64,000 bases of DNA from Oscillospiraceae bacterium (GTDB lineage Bacteria > Bacillota > Clostridia > Oscillospirales > Acutalibacteraceae). The stretch spans positions 62,001 through 126,000 of the forward strand of contig JAISGQ010000018.1 in the NCBI GenBank assembly GCA_031262985.1, given 5' to 3'. Positions 1 to 12,948 of this stretch are shown here, in pieces. Positions within the stretch are counted from its first letter, which is position 1. Every line of letters starts with the position of its first letter. The notes under the pieces are model-generated. The model searched no databases. It was not told the DNA's origin and saw nothing but the letters and a program-made list of their open reading frames with translations. Made by a program: the position numbers and the translations under genes.

Positions 1-918
1 CATTGTGAGGATGGGTATGAGCGTAATTGAGCCGTCCTTCCCCTTGAGCCTGCCCGCTCGCTCGTATAAGGAGGCGAGGTCGGTGTACATATAGCCGGGA
101 TAGCCGCGTCTGCCCGGAACTTCCTTACGCGCGGCGGAGACCTCGCGCAGTGCGTCTGCGTAGTTGGTGATATCCGTAATAATTACGAGTACGTGCATCC
201 CCTTCTCGAACGCCAGATACTCAGCGGCTGTCAGAGCCATTCGCGGAGTAGCAATACGCTCTACCGCAGGGTCGTTCGCGAGGTTTACGAACATGACAGT
301 TCTGTCTATAGCTCCCGTCTCGCGGAAGGAGTTGATGAAGTAGTTCGATTCCTCGAATGTGATACCTACGGCGGCAAAGACTACGGCGAACTTCTCGTCC
401 TTACCTCTAACCTTTGCCTGACGGGCAATCTGCGCGGCAAGCTGTGCGTGGGGCAGTCCGGAGGCGGAGAAAATGGGTAGCTTCTGCCCTCTTACGAGGG
501 TGTTCAGTCCGTCAATCGCCGATACGCCCGTCTGAATAAACTCCTGAGGATAGTTTCTCGCGGCAGGATTCATAGGTACGCCGTTTATGTCAACACGCTT
601 ATCGGGGATTATCTCAGGTCCGCCGTCAATCGGTCGTCCCAGTCCATCGAATACACGCGCAAGCATATCGGAGGAGACGGCAAGTTCCATACTCCTGCCG
701 AGAAAACGCACCTTGCTGTCGGAGAGGTTGATTCCCGCACTCGAGTCGAAAAGCTGCACGAGAGCATCCGAGCCGTTAATCTCGAGGACTTTACAGCGGC
801 GGCGTTCTCCGCTTGCAAGCTCTATTTCGGCAAGCTCGTTGTATTTTACATCTGATACGCCCTTAACCAGCATAAGAGGACCTGCCACTTCTTCGATTGT
901 TCTGTATTCTCTCGGCAT
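1..918 (-). CDS. atpB: V-type ATP synthase subunit B (partial, C-terminus beyond left edge)
   Basis: Minus-strand translation from ATG at 918 reads [34 protein letters not shown]...; contains V-ATPase B motifs; UAAUG overlap with the subunit A stop. Confidence 0.95.
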   Translation of the reverse strand, partial: MPREYRTIEEVAGPLMLVKGVSDVKYNELAEIELASGERRRCKVLEINGSDALVQLFDSSAGINLSDSKVRFLGRSMELAVSSDMLARVFDGLGRPIDGGPEIIPDKRVDINGVPMNPAARNYPQEFIQTGVSAIDGLNTLVRGQKLPIFSASGLPHAQLAAQIARQAKVRGKDEKFAVVFAAVGITFEESNYFINSFRETGAIDRTVMFVNLANDPAVERIATPRMALTAAEYLAFEKGMHVLVIITDITNYADALREVSAARKEVPGRRGYPGYMYTDLASLYERAGRLKGKDGSITLIPILTM

Positions 919-2705
919 TAATAATCCCCTCCGTTCTTCTGAGTGTTAGCTATCTGCTTCGCCAAATCAACGCGTATCGACTCGGCTTCCTCTGCCACAT
1001 AATTTTCTTCGACATACTTGATTCTGCCTATGCGTTCTCTTACCGGCAGATTGACAAGAGTATCTATATTCATTCCCTCCGAAAGAGCCTGCTTCGACTG
1101 GTCGTAGTATTCGAGTATAAGCTCCATCATGGTGAGCTGTTTGCCGAGGGAGGTGAAGGTGTCCACCTCGTGGAAGGCGTCCTGATGCAGGTAGTCCTCG
1201 CGTATCGAACGCGCCGCCTCGAGCTTGAGTCTGTCAGAGGGAGAAAGCGCGTCTATACCGACCAGCTTCACAATCTCCTCCAGCTCCGCCTCGTCCTGTA
1301 ATAGTGACATAAGCCTGCTCCTGCACTCGTTCCACGCATCGCCCGTGTTCGCGGCAAGCCAGTCTGCGAGTGAGTCGGCGTACAGCGAGTAGGAGTTGAG
1401 CCAGTTGACTGCGGGGAAGTGACGCTTGTAGGCAAGAGCCGAATCAAGTCCCCAGAAAACCTTAACTATACGCAGTGTCGCCTGTGATACAGGCTCGGAG
1501 ATGTCTCCTCCCGGAGGAGACACCGCGCCGATAACAGACAGCGCACCCTCGCGCGGAGCACTGCCCACGCTGAGCACTCGTCCCGCACGCTCGTAGAACT
1601 GCGCCAGACGTGAGCCGAGGTACGCGGGGTAGCCCTCCTCACCGGGCATTTCCTCCAGACGTCCAGACATCTCGCGCAGAGCCTCAGCCCAACGGGAGGT
1701 GGAGTCCGCCATGAGTGCCACGACATAGCCCATATCGCGGAAGTACTCCGCTATTGTGATTCCCGTGTAGATGGACGCCTCACGCGCCGCAACGGGCATA
1801 TCGGAGGTGTTGGCAATAAGCACGGTTCTCTGCATGAGTGATTTTCCCGTTTTCGGGTCGATAAGCTCGGGGAACTCGTTGAGAACGTCGGTCATTTCGT
1901 TTCCGCGTTCTCCGCAGCCGATGTAGACAACTATGTCGGCTGCCGCCCACTTCGCCAGCTGGTGCTGTACTACCGTCTTTCCGCTTCCGAAAGGACCGGG
2001 AACGGCGGCAACTCCGCCCTTAGCGAGAGGGAAGAGCGTATCTATTACTCTCTGTCCCGTGACCAGCGGCATATCGGGAGAAAGCTTTTGGCTGTAGGGG
2101 CGACCTCTTCTTACAGGCCACTTCTGGAGCATGGTGACGGCGGTGTCCTTCTCCCCTTCGCTCAGTACGCAGACTGTTTCATCTACTGTAAAGTCGCCTT
2201 CCTTTATAGATGCCACAGTGCCTGAAACTCCGTTAGGAACCATGATTTTGTGGTTTACTACCTCTGTCTCGGCTACTGTGCCTATAATGTCGCCGCCCGA
2301 CACCTTATCGCCCTCCTTGACAGAAGGAACAAAGTGCCACTTAATGTCGCGCTTGATAGACTTGACGTTTACTCCTCTTTGGATATTAGTTCCCGATATC
2401 TTCATGATGTCGTCAAGAGGACGCTGTATGCCGTCAAATATACTGCTGATAAGCCCCGGAGCAAGCTCAACGCTCAGAGGTTCGCCCGTAGACTCCACAG
2501 GCTCGCCAGGACCTAAGCCGCTTGTCTCCTCATAAACCTGAATGGAGGCTTTATCTCCGTGAATTTCAATTATCTCGCCTATGAGCTTTTGGTTGCTTAC
2601 GCGAACAACGTCGAACATATTCGCGTCGCGCATTCCCGTTGCAACAACAAGCGGTCCTGCTATTTTTTCAATTATTCCTCTGCTTACTGCCAATAGTATC
2701 TCCAC
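918..2705 (-). CDS. atpA: V-type ATP synthase subunit A (catalytic)
   Basis: 595 aa; Walker [18 protein letters not shown], conserved A-subunit sequence; next to subunit B. Confidence 0.97.
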   Translation of the reverse strand: MEILLAVSRGIIEKIAGPLVVATGMRDANMFDVVRVSNQKLIGEIIEIHGDKASIQVYEETSGLGPGEPVESTGEPLSVELAPGLISSIFDGIQRPLDDIMKISGTNIQRGVNVKSIKRDIKWHFVPSVKEGDKVSGGDIIGTVAETEVVNHKIMVPNGVSGTVASIKEGDFTVDETVCVLSEGEKDTAVTMLQKWPVRRGRPYSQKLSPDMPLVTGQRVIDTLFPLAKGGVAAVPGPFGSGKTVVQHQLAKWAAADIVVYIGCGERGNEMTDVLNEFPELIDPKTGKSLMQRTVLIANTSDMPVAAREASIYTGITIAEYFRDMGYVVALMADSTSRWAEALREMSGRLEEMPGEEGYPAYLGSRLAQFYERAGRVLSVGSAPREGALSVIGAVSPPGGDISEPVSQATLRIVKVFWGLDSALAYKRHFPAVNWLNSYSLYADSLADWLAANTGDAWNECRSRLMSLLQDEAELEEIVKLVGIDALSPSDRLKLEAARSIREDYLHQDAFHEVDTFTSLGKQLTMMELILEYYDQSKQALSEGMNIDTLVNLPVRERIGRIKYVEENYVAEEAESIRVDLAKQIANTQKNGGDY

Positions 2706-2859
2706 CTTTTTCCTGCGTTCTTCATTTGAAGAACGGTATTTTGGGTGCTTGGTATCACTCTTTACGATAGTTGTGAGTTATATACTAAATTAACTATAGT
2801 ACAGGATAGTGCGGACACGAGTTAAGAATAAGAACACCCGATACTCGTATACACATCGC

Positions 2860-3177
2860 CTAATTATTAAAGATAATGTCCGAGCCGACAGCCTTTTCGA
2901 CAGACTGCTTCACCCTTGCAATTCCTATTCCTGTGTTTCCCGATATTCCGGGAATGGGGACTATCGCAGGAATCTGCTCTCCGTCGAGCTTTGAGAGGAG
3001 GTCAGATAGCTCCTCGGCAAGCCATTCGGTGATGTAGATGACGGCAAAGCTTCCGCTTCTCAGCTCATTTATCTTCTCCGCCGCCTCATGCTTAGTTTCC
3101 ACCGCGAAGGTGGCAAGACCGACTGCGGCAAATCCGTAGATGCTGTCCTTATCTCCGATAACGGCTATGTTGTGCAT
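2860..3177 (-). CDS. V-type ATP synthase subunit F
   Basis: 105 aa, NIAVIGDKDSIYGFAAVGL typical of V-ATPase F/NtpG; operon position. Confidence 0.9.
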   Translation of the reverse strand: MHNIAVIGDKDSIYGFAAVGLATFAVETKHEAAEKINELRSGSFAVIYITEWLAEELSDLLSKLDGEQIPAIVPIPGISGNTGIGIARVKQSVEKAVGSDIIFNN

Positions 3178-3194
3178 AGCTTACTCCCCCTTCC

Positions 3195-4163
3195 CTAATA
3201 TAAATCCCTGATTCGCTGTCTTATACGCTCCTCGTCTACGCCGTTGCGCTTCCCCGACAGCACGATTCTGACAGAGCGAAGCTCGGTCTCCTTCGCCGTG
3301 AGGTAGGCTATTATCGGGTCGGAGGAGAACGGCTTGTGCTTTGCGTAGGAGATAAGCTCCACCGTTTTGCTGTCCGTCCAGCGTTCGAACACCGACATTC
3401 CCTGCCTGAGAGCGTCTGACGCGCCGCCGTACTTCGTACTCTCGACATAGCGGAGGAAATCGTCCTCACCGCCGAGTGAGGCGGTTATCAGCTCATCTAC
3501 AGAAACAGTGCAGCACTCGGCAAGCGACTGCTTCATAAAGTCCTTGGATTTTCCCGACTTCATACATCTGTATGCTATCTTTATGTCGGTCAGCGCGGCG
3601 TTCTGCTCCGCGAGACGCTCAGCCAGTTCGCCCGCACCCTTTGACCTTCTGATTGCCGATTCGAGCGACGCTTTGTCTATTATCGCCTCTCCGAGCTGGG
3701 AGTTCTGCGCCTCGACAAACGCGGTGTAGGACAGCTCCGCCGCCTCCGTCATACCGTCGGGAAGCTTGCCCCAGTCCTTCGCCTTGACCTTCGCGAATAT
3801 CTCCTCTGGAGATATAGTGGCGGGGTGCATGACGAGAGTGTCGTAGCCGCAGTCGGCAATAAGGCTCTTTATAACCGCTTTGAGATTGTGAAAATCGTTC
3901 GCCGCCATGAGCGAGGAGAGCACAGCCTTGTCGGGTACAATCTCCTCGGCGAGTGACCACGCCTTTTCACGCTCCCCCGAAAGGAGCTTGGCATCGCCCT
4001 TGTATCCTTCCGCAGGGTTTCCGTAGCCCTTGTCAATCAGCCGCTTTATACAGTCCTCCGCCGATTTCGAGGAAAGAAGAAGCTCTATGTCGGAGGATGT
4101 GAGCAGCTTTGATTCGTTTGCTCTTATTCTCGCGACCGCGTATGCGTAATCTGTATCGCGCAT
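3195..4163 (-). CDS. V-type ATP synthase subunit C
   Basis: 322 aa, MRDTDYAYAVARIRANESKLLTSSDIE...; C/d-subunit (NtpC) type; operon position. Confidence 0.9.
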   Translation of the reverse strand: MRDTDYAYAVARIRANESKLLTSSDIELLLSSKSAEDCIKRLIDKGYGNPAEGYKGDAKLLSGEREKAWSLAEEIVPDKAVLSSLMAANDFHNLKAVIKSLIADCGYDTLVMHPATISPEEIFAKVKAKDWGKLPDGMTEAAELSYTAFVEAQNSQLGEAIIDKASLESAIRRSKGAGELAERLAEQNAALTDIKIAYRCMKSGKSKDFMKQSLAECCTVSVDELITASLGGEDDFLRYVESTKYGGASDALRQGMSVFERWTDSKTVELISYAKHKPFSSDPIIAYLTAKETELRSVRIVLSGKRNGVDEERIRQRIRDLY

Positions 4164-4187
4164 TAAATTTTCCTCCTCCGATTCTTT

Positions 4188-4781
4188 TTATGAGAACACA
4201 TATTTTGATATTTCATCGCTGAGGAAATCGTGCTTATCGTTTACGAGAGCATCAAATGTGCAGTTGACCTCTATGCCTCCGTAGCAGAGGAAGCACCCGC
4301 CGCCTGTCTTTCGCGTTTCCTTCGAAACGGTGAGGACTTTGCCCTCATTTGAGAGCTTCTTGTTAAGCTCTGCTTCAAAGTTCGCGGGCAGCTTCTCCTT
4401 GTCCTCGGCGGAGAGGATAATTTCTCCCGCGCCGGCTTCGGAGAGGCGAAGGGCGAGATTTTCAATTACCGCAAAGTACTCCGCAGTCGGCAGAGAACGC
4501 AGACGAGCAACCGCACTCGCTATTACTCCCTCGATAATCTCACGCCTTTTGGAAAGCAGCATTTTCTTTCCCGTAAGCTCAGCTCCCGATTCGGAGATTT
4601 TGTTTACAGCCTCCACAGAAGCGAGTCCCGCCTCTGCTATCGCGCCGCAATCCGATCCGGTTTTTGCCGCGTACTCCTCTTTTATCCTGTAGGCTTCCTC
4701 GGTAGCCTCGCGCTTTATGCACTCCGCCGCCTCGATTGCCTGCTCTTTGATGGAGTTTATGATTTTTTCCAGTCCGGTCAT
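4188..4781 (-). CDS. V-type ATP synthase subunit E
   Basis: 197 aa, N-terminal charged coiled coil; operon position. Confidence 0.85.
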   Translation of the reverse strand: MTGLEKIINSIKEQAIEAAECIKREATEEAYRIKEEYAAKTGSDCGAIAEAGLASVEAVNKISESGAELTGKKMLLSKRREIIEGVIASAVARLRSLPTAEYFAVIENLALRLSEAGAGEIILSAEDKEKLPANFEAELNKKLSNEGKVLTVSKETRKTGGGCFLCYGGIEVNCTFDALVNDKHDFLSDEISKYVFS

Positions 4782-4852
4782 CTAACGACCCCCTAAGTTT
4801 ATTGGATGGTTAATTTTCGTTGTAGGGTACACTTGTGTCAACATCACCTACA

Positions 4853-7359
<2,507 letters not shown>

Positions 7360-7395
7360 TAGCTTATACCTCCTCTCCCTTTTGTTGTGTGTAGT

Positions 7396-7707
7396 TTATG
7401 AAGTAATAATGGATACGGCAAGCTCCACTGCCTTTTCGGATTTCACCGCCGCCGCGTTCTCCATATCACTGCATTTGCGGCTGTAGTCAAGCCTTGTGCT
7501 TTCCAAAAGCTGTTCTCCTGCGGCTCTTGCCTCCGCCTCCATCTGCCGTACCGACGCCTTCGCCGCAGAGATGGAGTTGTCGTACCGCTCCTTTGCCGAG
7601 GAGGAGGCACTCTCGACAATCTCCCTTGCCGCCGCCTCCGCCGCCTGCAAAAGCTCCTGAGCCTCAGCCTCCGCCGCCTTGATAGCGTCGATTGAATTTT
7701 TCGCCAT
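7396..7707 (-). CDS. V-type ATP synthase peripheral stalk subunit G/H-like
   Basis: 103 aa Ala/Glu-rich coiled coil, first gene of the V-ATPase operon; GGAGGT RBS upstream. Confidence 0.75.
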   Translation of the reverse strand: MAKNSIDAIKAAEAEAQELLQAAEAAAREIVESASSSAKERYDNSISAAKASVRQMEAEARAAGEQLLESTRLDYSRKCSDMENAAAVKSEKAVELAVSIITS

Positions 7708-7904
7708 TCTTACTACCTCCTTTGCACCCCGTGCAGTACTGCCCGGCAGTATTACACGCGCGGTTCGTTGTTTCTTCCATTAATTGCCTTACATTCTACC
7801 ATGAGAAGGGGAATATTTCAACAAAATATTGTACTCCCTTATAAAATTTTAAGCTTTAGAATGATTTTGCATGGAATGGTTATAGAATTTATATATATAT
7901 TACA

Positions 7905-7944
7905 AAATACAGCCCGTCACTCTGCGTGCCAAGCTGTATTTTTG
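7905..7944. terminator. Inverted repeat AAATACAGC...GCTGTATTT (possible bidirectional terminator between spmB and the V-ATPase operon)
   Basis: Complementary arms AAAATACAGC/GCTGTATTTT with T/A-rich flanks. Confidence 0.45.
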
Positions 7945-8076
7945 TGATATATAACGAAAAAACTGAAGTAAAGATACGCAGGGAGAAATACTCCCGCAAA
8001 CAGTTCGGGGAGACGAAACAGCAGGTGTCAAGGGCGGTCAATCTGTCATAATCCAATTGTCAGTCAGCAGTATAAA

Positions 8077-8598
8077 TCAATAGAAATAAAGTGAAGTCAC
8101 AAGCGACGACACCACTAATCCCGTAAAGTCGGCGGCAAGCGCGGCAATCAGAGTGATTCCGGTTTTCTTTATTCCGCAGCTTCCGAAATACACGGCAATG
8201 GAGTAGAAGGTGGTTTCCGTAGAACCCATGAGCACCGAGCCTGCTCTCCCCGCAAAGCTGTCAGTGCCGTACCGCGCGAACACGTCCTTGATAGCCGCCA
8301 ACGCGCCGCTCCCCGAAATGGGACGCACCAGCGCAAGCGGTATAATCTCCTTCGGTATTCCTGCCTTGGAGGCGGCAGGAGCTATAAGCCCCGTCAGCGC
8401 GTCTAACGTGCCGCTTGCGCGGAGCATGGACACGCACACTATCAGCCCTACGAGCGCGGGCAGGATGGAGAAGGAATTTTTTATGCCCTCTCTCGCCCCC
8501 TCCAAGAACTCGTCGAAAACGGGGACTTTCCGAAAAAATCCTGCGCCGAGGATTATCACCGCTACCGAGAGGAGTATGTAGCTACCTAAATTATCCAT
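8077..8598 (-). CDS. spmB: Spore maturation protein B (nucleoside-recognition/GATE-domain family)
   Basis: 173 aa; KNSFSILPALVGLIVCVSMLRASG, overlaps spmA by 8 bp. Confidence 0.9.
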   Translation of the reverse strand: MDNLGSYILLSVAVIILGAGFFRKVPVFDEFLEGAREGIKNSFSILPALVGLIVCVSMLRASGTLDALTGLIAPAASKAGIPKEIIPLALVRPISGSGALAAIKDVFARYGTDSFAGRAGSVLMGSTETTFYSIAVYFGSCGIKKTGITLIAALAADFTGLVVSSLVTSLYFY

Positions 8599-9172
8599 GA
8601 TGATTGCCTCCGAACATTTTGCATATAATAAGACCTACGGCGACAGACGCGACAGACGAAATCCAAACACACGGGAGTATGTCGAGAGGGTTTACGCTCC
8701 CCATACTACCCCTGAGTACCGCGAGAGTGCTTGGGATTAGCTGAATGGAGGCGGTGTTGAGCACCACGAACGTCATCATGTCGCTTGTAGCCCTATCCCC
8801 CAGCTTGCTCTCTGCCTTGAGCGACTTCATCGCCTCCAGCCCGAGAGGAGTAGCGGCGTTGCCCAATCCGAGGAGGTTGGACGCCACGTTCATCAGCACA
8901 AAGCCCTCCGCTTTTTTGTTTTTCTTCAGTGACGGCATAAGTCTCCCCAGCAAAGGTGCGAACACCTTCGACAGAGCCTTCGTTATCCCCGCCTTTTCGG
9001 CTACTCTCATCAGTCCTCCCCACAGGCACATAGCACCCATTAGAGTGAAGCACAGCTCCACCGCCTCCCCTCCCGCGCTGAGAAGGGAGTTGGCAGTCGC
9101 GTCCGCCCTCCCGCTGAAAACGGAAAACACCGCCGCAATCAATATGAGAAAGACGAAAATGTAGTTCATCAT
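8591..9172 (-). CDS. spmA: Spore maturation protein A
   Basis: 193 aa; NVASNLLGLGNAATPLGLEAMKSL motif; paired with spmB. Confidence 0.9.
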   Translation of the reverse strand: MMNYIFVFLILIAAVFSVFSGRADATANSLLSAGGEAVELCFTLMGAMCLWGGLMRVAEKAGITKALSKVFAPLLGRLMPSLKKNKKAEGFVLMNVASNLLGLGNAATPLGLEAMKSLKAESKLGDRATSDMMTFVVLNTASIQLIPSTLAVLRGSMGSVNPLDILPCVWISSVASVAVGLIICKMFGGNHHG

Positions 9173-9254
9173 GGCAAAAAACTCCTTTCCGACACAGCGT
9201 ATTTTTACACGAGTTTGTACACAGTTATTTCATTTTCCTTTGGGTTGACAGTAA

Positions 9255-9283
9255 TTGACGTTATATATTTTGTGTGCTATAAT
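9255..9283 (+). promoter_or_regulatory. Sigma-A-type promoter upstream of the 9442 gene
   Basis: TTGACG (9255-9260), 17-bp spacer, TATAAT (9278-9283). Confidence 0.7.
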
Positions 9284-9441
9284 GTTTGGAGTTAAATAAC
9301 AATAGGTTTATTATGGAGTAGTAGCAGTTTTGCCCTAACTTCCACGGTAAATTATATGCTGTTTGTCCCTTTGGTATGTATGCTGTAGTCATTGCTTTTC
9401 ACTAATGTTACTCCGCGTTTAAAAAGGACGGTTTCATTCTT

Positions 9442-10026
9442 ATGTCAAAATTATTTAAGAAGAATCCCTCTGATTCTTTAAAACAGCCTCCCTCACTCTC
9501 CATGAAAGAGAGGATGGATTCCTCCGTGTCGGGAACTCCCGTGGAACTTCTATCGACAGTGCTTCACCACAGATATTCCATCGCTCCGGGGAAGCACTCC
9601 TCCGACTCCATACCCGACCTCATAAGCTTTCCCGCAATGCAGAAGGCGTTGGGGACGCTCTACTCCGACTTCATGAGTGTTGTCGAATCGGAAAATGCGG
9701 GCGGGAGAATGAATGAGGAGGAATTTTTCGGCGAAGGCGGCGAGATTCAAGCCTCCGAAATCCCGTTTGACAAGCTTAAAACTAAAATTGAGGGAATATC
9801 CTCCGAGCTGGTCGACATGATAGGCAGCATTGAGCAGGAGATGGAAAACAAACGGTTTGACGAGGAGTTTGAGTATCTCCCTCCCGAGCCTGAGGATTTT
9901 GACCCGTATAACAGAAAAATCAACGTCTCCTCCATTCAGGATACGGAGCATTTCACCGAAATTTCCATAAAGCCCAAAATAGTGATGGAGAAAATCGAGG
10001 GCGGTCGGAACGGTCAGGATAATTAG
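9442..10026 (+). CDS. Uncharacterised acidic soluble protein
   Basis: 194 aa ORF in a promoter-led plus-strand cluster; no family recognised. Confidence 0.75.
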   Translation: MSKLFKKNPSDSLKQPPSLSMKERMDSSVSGTPVELLSTVLHHRYSIAPGKHSSDSIPDLISFPAMQKALGTLYSDFMSVVESENAGGRMNEEEFFGEGGEIQASEIPFDKLKTKIEGISSELVDMIGSIEQEMENKRFDEEFEYLPPEPEDFDPYNRKINVSSIQDTEHFTEISIKPKIVMEKIEGGRNGQDN

Positions 10027-10094
10027 CAATCAACAATAATACTGCGGCGTAGTATCAGAGTAATATACTAAACTTTTATTGAGGTGGTTTTCAC

Positions 10095-11537
10095 ATGAAA
10101 AACAACAGGCAGGTTGGACTTGACGGCAGAGTCTTTATCACCGGATGCCTTAAAAAAAGCTCCTTCTTCGTGTTCGGGCTTTTCTTTTACGGAATAATAA
10201 GCGCGGCGGGAGATATACTAAAGCTCTTAGGCAAAAGCGGAGTACTCATGAACTCCATGACTACTACCCTGATTTTTCTCGATTTGGTTATAAGCCTTAT
10301 TTTTGTGGTGGTTGTCTTTTACTCCTACTTCCTCGAATGTGGCTCGAATATACCTATTATAAAGGATAAACCGATTATTATTCTCGGAACTATGCGGCTT
10401 GTCTACAATGTTCTGCTGTGCTACTACATACTCTACAGAACGGTTTACTGCCTTGTAAACACGGACACAACGCCGCTCTCCACCTTCTTTTTCTACTTCT
10501 GTATGTTCGTGCTTGCCATTCTCTCTATACTCGCCTGCTGCTTTGTACTCAACATACTGAGCAGAAATATGATTCGCAGGAGCTATATAAAGACGTTTAA
10601 GAGGCTGTCAACTTGCGGCATTTTATTCTCCGCCGCAATGCCTATTTGTTATCTCGTATCGAGAATCTGGTTTGAGGATTTCGGCGACGAGTACTTTACT
10701 CACGCGCTGTGTGACACAATACGCCTGTTAATTGCTCCTGTATTCTATACTTCCATTTGGTTTATTTTCGTCAAGGCTACGGAGAACGTCAACGAGGTTT
10801 TCAACGAGGTGGACAACGCTGTGCGTGAACGCCGCTACCAAATCTCCTACACGGTGGAGGACGTGACGGAGGAGGACGGCAAGAAGGCTCTCCCCTCTCA
10901 CGACGCTAAGGAGGCGCAGAGCCATGCACTCAGTGCAGCTTCCGAGACGGAGGTTAAGGCACTTTCTGAGGGAAGCTCACACAAGAAAGCGGATGCTGCA
11001 AAACCTGCTGATACATCGCACAGCACCGACAATCGGAAAGCTGCTGATATCTCCAAGAAGTCGGAGAGTGCGGTTGCTGTCTCCGATTCGGATAAGTCCT
11101 CAGATGAGAAAGACGAAGGCGCAAAAGATAATAACTCCCCGCAGTTGACCGAGGCGGAGATTGAAGCCGCGTCGGCGGCCGCTGTTGCGAAGGTTCTCTC
11201 TCAGCAAACAGCATCCAAGCCCAAGAAGCCTTCGGAAAAGCCGCGTACAGGCAATCCTCCCGCAAAAAAGTCTCATGGAAACAAGCGTCCGCCTGCGCTT
11301 ACTACGTTTCGTTCGGATGTCCCGAATTTTGTTCCCGCTGTCAACGACACATCTGTAAAGGAGTTTGACCCATACAAGAAGCCGAGAAAACCGCAGTCCG
11401 GCTCCTCGCAAACTCACACAGGGCAGAAAAGGCGACCGCCCTCTTCTCCTAACGGCAAGCGACCGCCGTCAAAAAGCGGCGGCAATGGCGGCGGAGGAAA
11501 AAGACCTCCCTCAGATTCCGGAAATAACAGATATTAA
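10095..11537 (+). CDS. Uncharacterised multi-TM protein with long Ser/Lys/Pro-rich C-terminal tail
   Basis: 480 aa; several hydrophobic segments in the N-half, disordered tail KRPPSKSGGNGGGGKRPPS; GAGGTG RBS. Confidence 0.8.
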   Translation: MKNNRQVGLDGRVFITGCLKKSSFFVFGLFFYGIISAAGDILKLLGKSGVLMNSMTTTLIFLDLVISLIFVVVVFYSYFLECGSNIPIIKDKPIIILGTMRLVYNVLLCYYILYRTVYCLVNTDTTPLSTFFFYFCMFVLAILSILACCFVLNILSRNMIRRSYIKTFKRLSTCGILFSAAMPICYLVSRIWFEDFGDEYFTHALCDTIRLLIAPVFYTSIWFIFVKATENVNEVFNEVDNAVRERRYQISYTVEDVTEEDGKKALPSHDAKEAQSHALSAASETEVKALSEGSSHKKADAAKPADTSHSTDNRKAADISKKSESAVAVSDSDKSSDEKDEGAKDNNSPQLTEAEIEAASAAAVAKVLSQQTASKPKKPSEKPRTGNPPAKKSHGNKRPPALTTFRSDVPNFVPAVNDTSVKEFDPYKKPRKPQSGSSQTHTGQKRRPPSSPNGKRPPSKSGGNGGGGKRPPSDSGNNRY

Positions 11538-11658
11538 ACGATATAAATGAAAGGCTGTACTCCGCAAATTGCGGTGAGTATATGGGTGAAGGAATTTGCC
11601 GTAGATGTACTCTGCCGCACTTTGTGCGGTGTTGCCGCAAATGAAAGGAACGGAATTT

Positions 11659-12852
11659 ATGGCTGAAAACTCCCCTCAGGCTTCCCTTTACACCGTTCGC
11701 AAAATAGCGGGGAGACCGCTCTCCCTGCTCCTCGCCTCGGTGCTGTCGGTTTACGCCGTTGCCGCTGTAGTATTTTCGATAATTTCATTCGGCGGCAATG
11801 TGATTGTGTCAATCATATCTATACTGTCCTCGCTCGCAGTCGCGGCGGGGTCGGTATTTATGTTTTACGCGTCGAAAAACAATGAGGAGTATGTAAAAAT
11901 CAGTTTATACGCAATTCTTTCGGGATTAGCTCTCAGGCTTATATTGAGCGTGATTGCTCTCTTTATGTACTCTAAGTCGGTCGGAGCGTTCACGTTAACC
12001 GTAAACCTTCTGTTTGTCCTATCGTGCATAGCCCTCGCGGCGGCTCTCCTGCTGCCCGAGCTGGGAGGCTCGCTTTCTCCTGTAGTTCTCTATCTTCCTG
12101 CGGCGTTCGGGCTTTTTTATGTGCTGCTTTTGTTTGTGGATATAATCTCCTACAGCGGGCAGTTTAACGCCGCGTTCAAGTCCACCTTCAACTGGGCGGC
12201 ACTCGATGAGTTTTTCAGCGGAGCAGAGGAGCGGCTGGCGTGGTTTCTTCTCAGCACCGCTCATGATGCGGAGAACATCAAAGCGGTGTTTATGTCGAGA
12301 TTCATAGAGAGAATCGCGGCAGTAGCCGCCGCCGCTTCTGTTTCGGTGTTCGCCTTAGGCAACTCGTCCTTCGCCTTTAAGCTTCTTAAAATCATCCAAT
12401 TTGCCGAGGAGACAGGCGACACCTCCGCCTACTACACTGTAAGAGAGATAAAAGAGATAAAAGCACCGCAGAGGAACAAGAAAAATGCGGCAGTTACCGC
12501 CGATAAGCGGGAAGACGACTATGAGGACTACAACGACAACACCTCCGCCGCCTCGCGTGGTCGAGGAGGAAACGGCAATGTCGGCAGCAGGTCTGCTCGG
12601 CAGGAGGCTCAGCCTGAGCCCGAGGTTATGTACGACGAGGAGAACGGGCTGTACTACTACTATGACGACTTAGAGGACAGATACTACTACTACGACGACC
12701 AGAGTGGGCAGTATTATTACTACGACGAGCAGAGCGGCTCGTACCGCTATCAGAACGAGGGAAGCGGCGGCAACTCCTCCTACCGCGAACAGGGGCTAAC
12801 CGACATAGCTCCGAGTGCGAATGAGGACGACTACAATGACTACTACTATTGA
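11659..12852 (+). CDS. Uncharacterised multi-TM protein with Tyr-rich decapeptide repeats at the C-terminus
   Basis: ORF track start 11605; ATG at 11659 is preceded by AAAGGAACGG and is more likely; tail ENGLYYYYDD/LEDRYYYYDD/QSGQYYYYDE/QSGSYRYQNE. Confidence 0.8.
   Translation: MAENSPQASLYTVRKIAGRPLSLLLASVLSVYAVAAVVFSIISFGGNVIVSIISILSSLAVAAGSVFMFYASKNNEEYVKISLYAILSGLALRLILSVIALFMYSKSVGAFTLTVNLLFVLSCIALAAALLLPELGGSLSPVVLYLPAAFGLFYVLLLFVDIISYSGQFNAAFKSTFNWAALDEFFSGAEERLAWFLLSTAHDAENIKAVFMSRFIERIAAVAAAASVSVFALGNSSFAFKLLKIIQFAEETGDTSAYYTVREIKEIKAPQRNKKNAAVTADKREDDYEDYNDNTSAASRGRGGNGNVGSRSARQEAQPEPEVMYDEENGLYYYYDDLEDRYYYYDDQSGQYYYYDEQSGSYRYQNEGSGGNSSYREQGLTDIAPSANEDDYNDYYY
12640..12759 (+). repeat. 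Four in-frame 30-bp (10 aa) coding repeats
   Basis: Period-10 alignment ENGLYYYYDD, LEDRYYYYDD, QSGQYYYYDE, QSGSYRYQNE. Confidence 0.85.
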
Positions 12853-12948
12853 GACCGCACCGCATCAACTCACACAAAGACGCATACCCACATAAGATGA
12901 TTAAGAGTGTTTTCCTAATATCAAAATCAAGGAGTGTGGTTTTATTTT

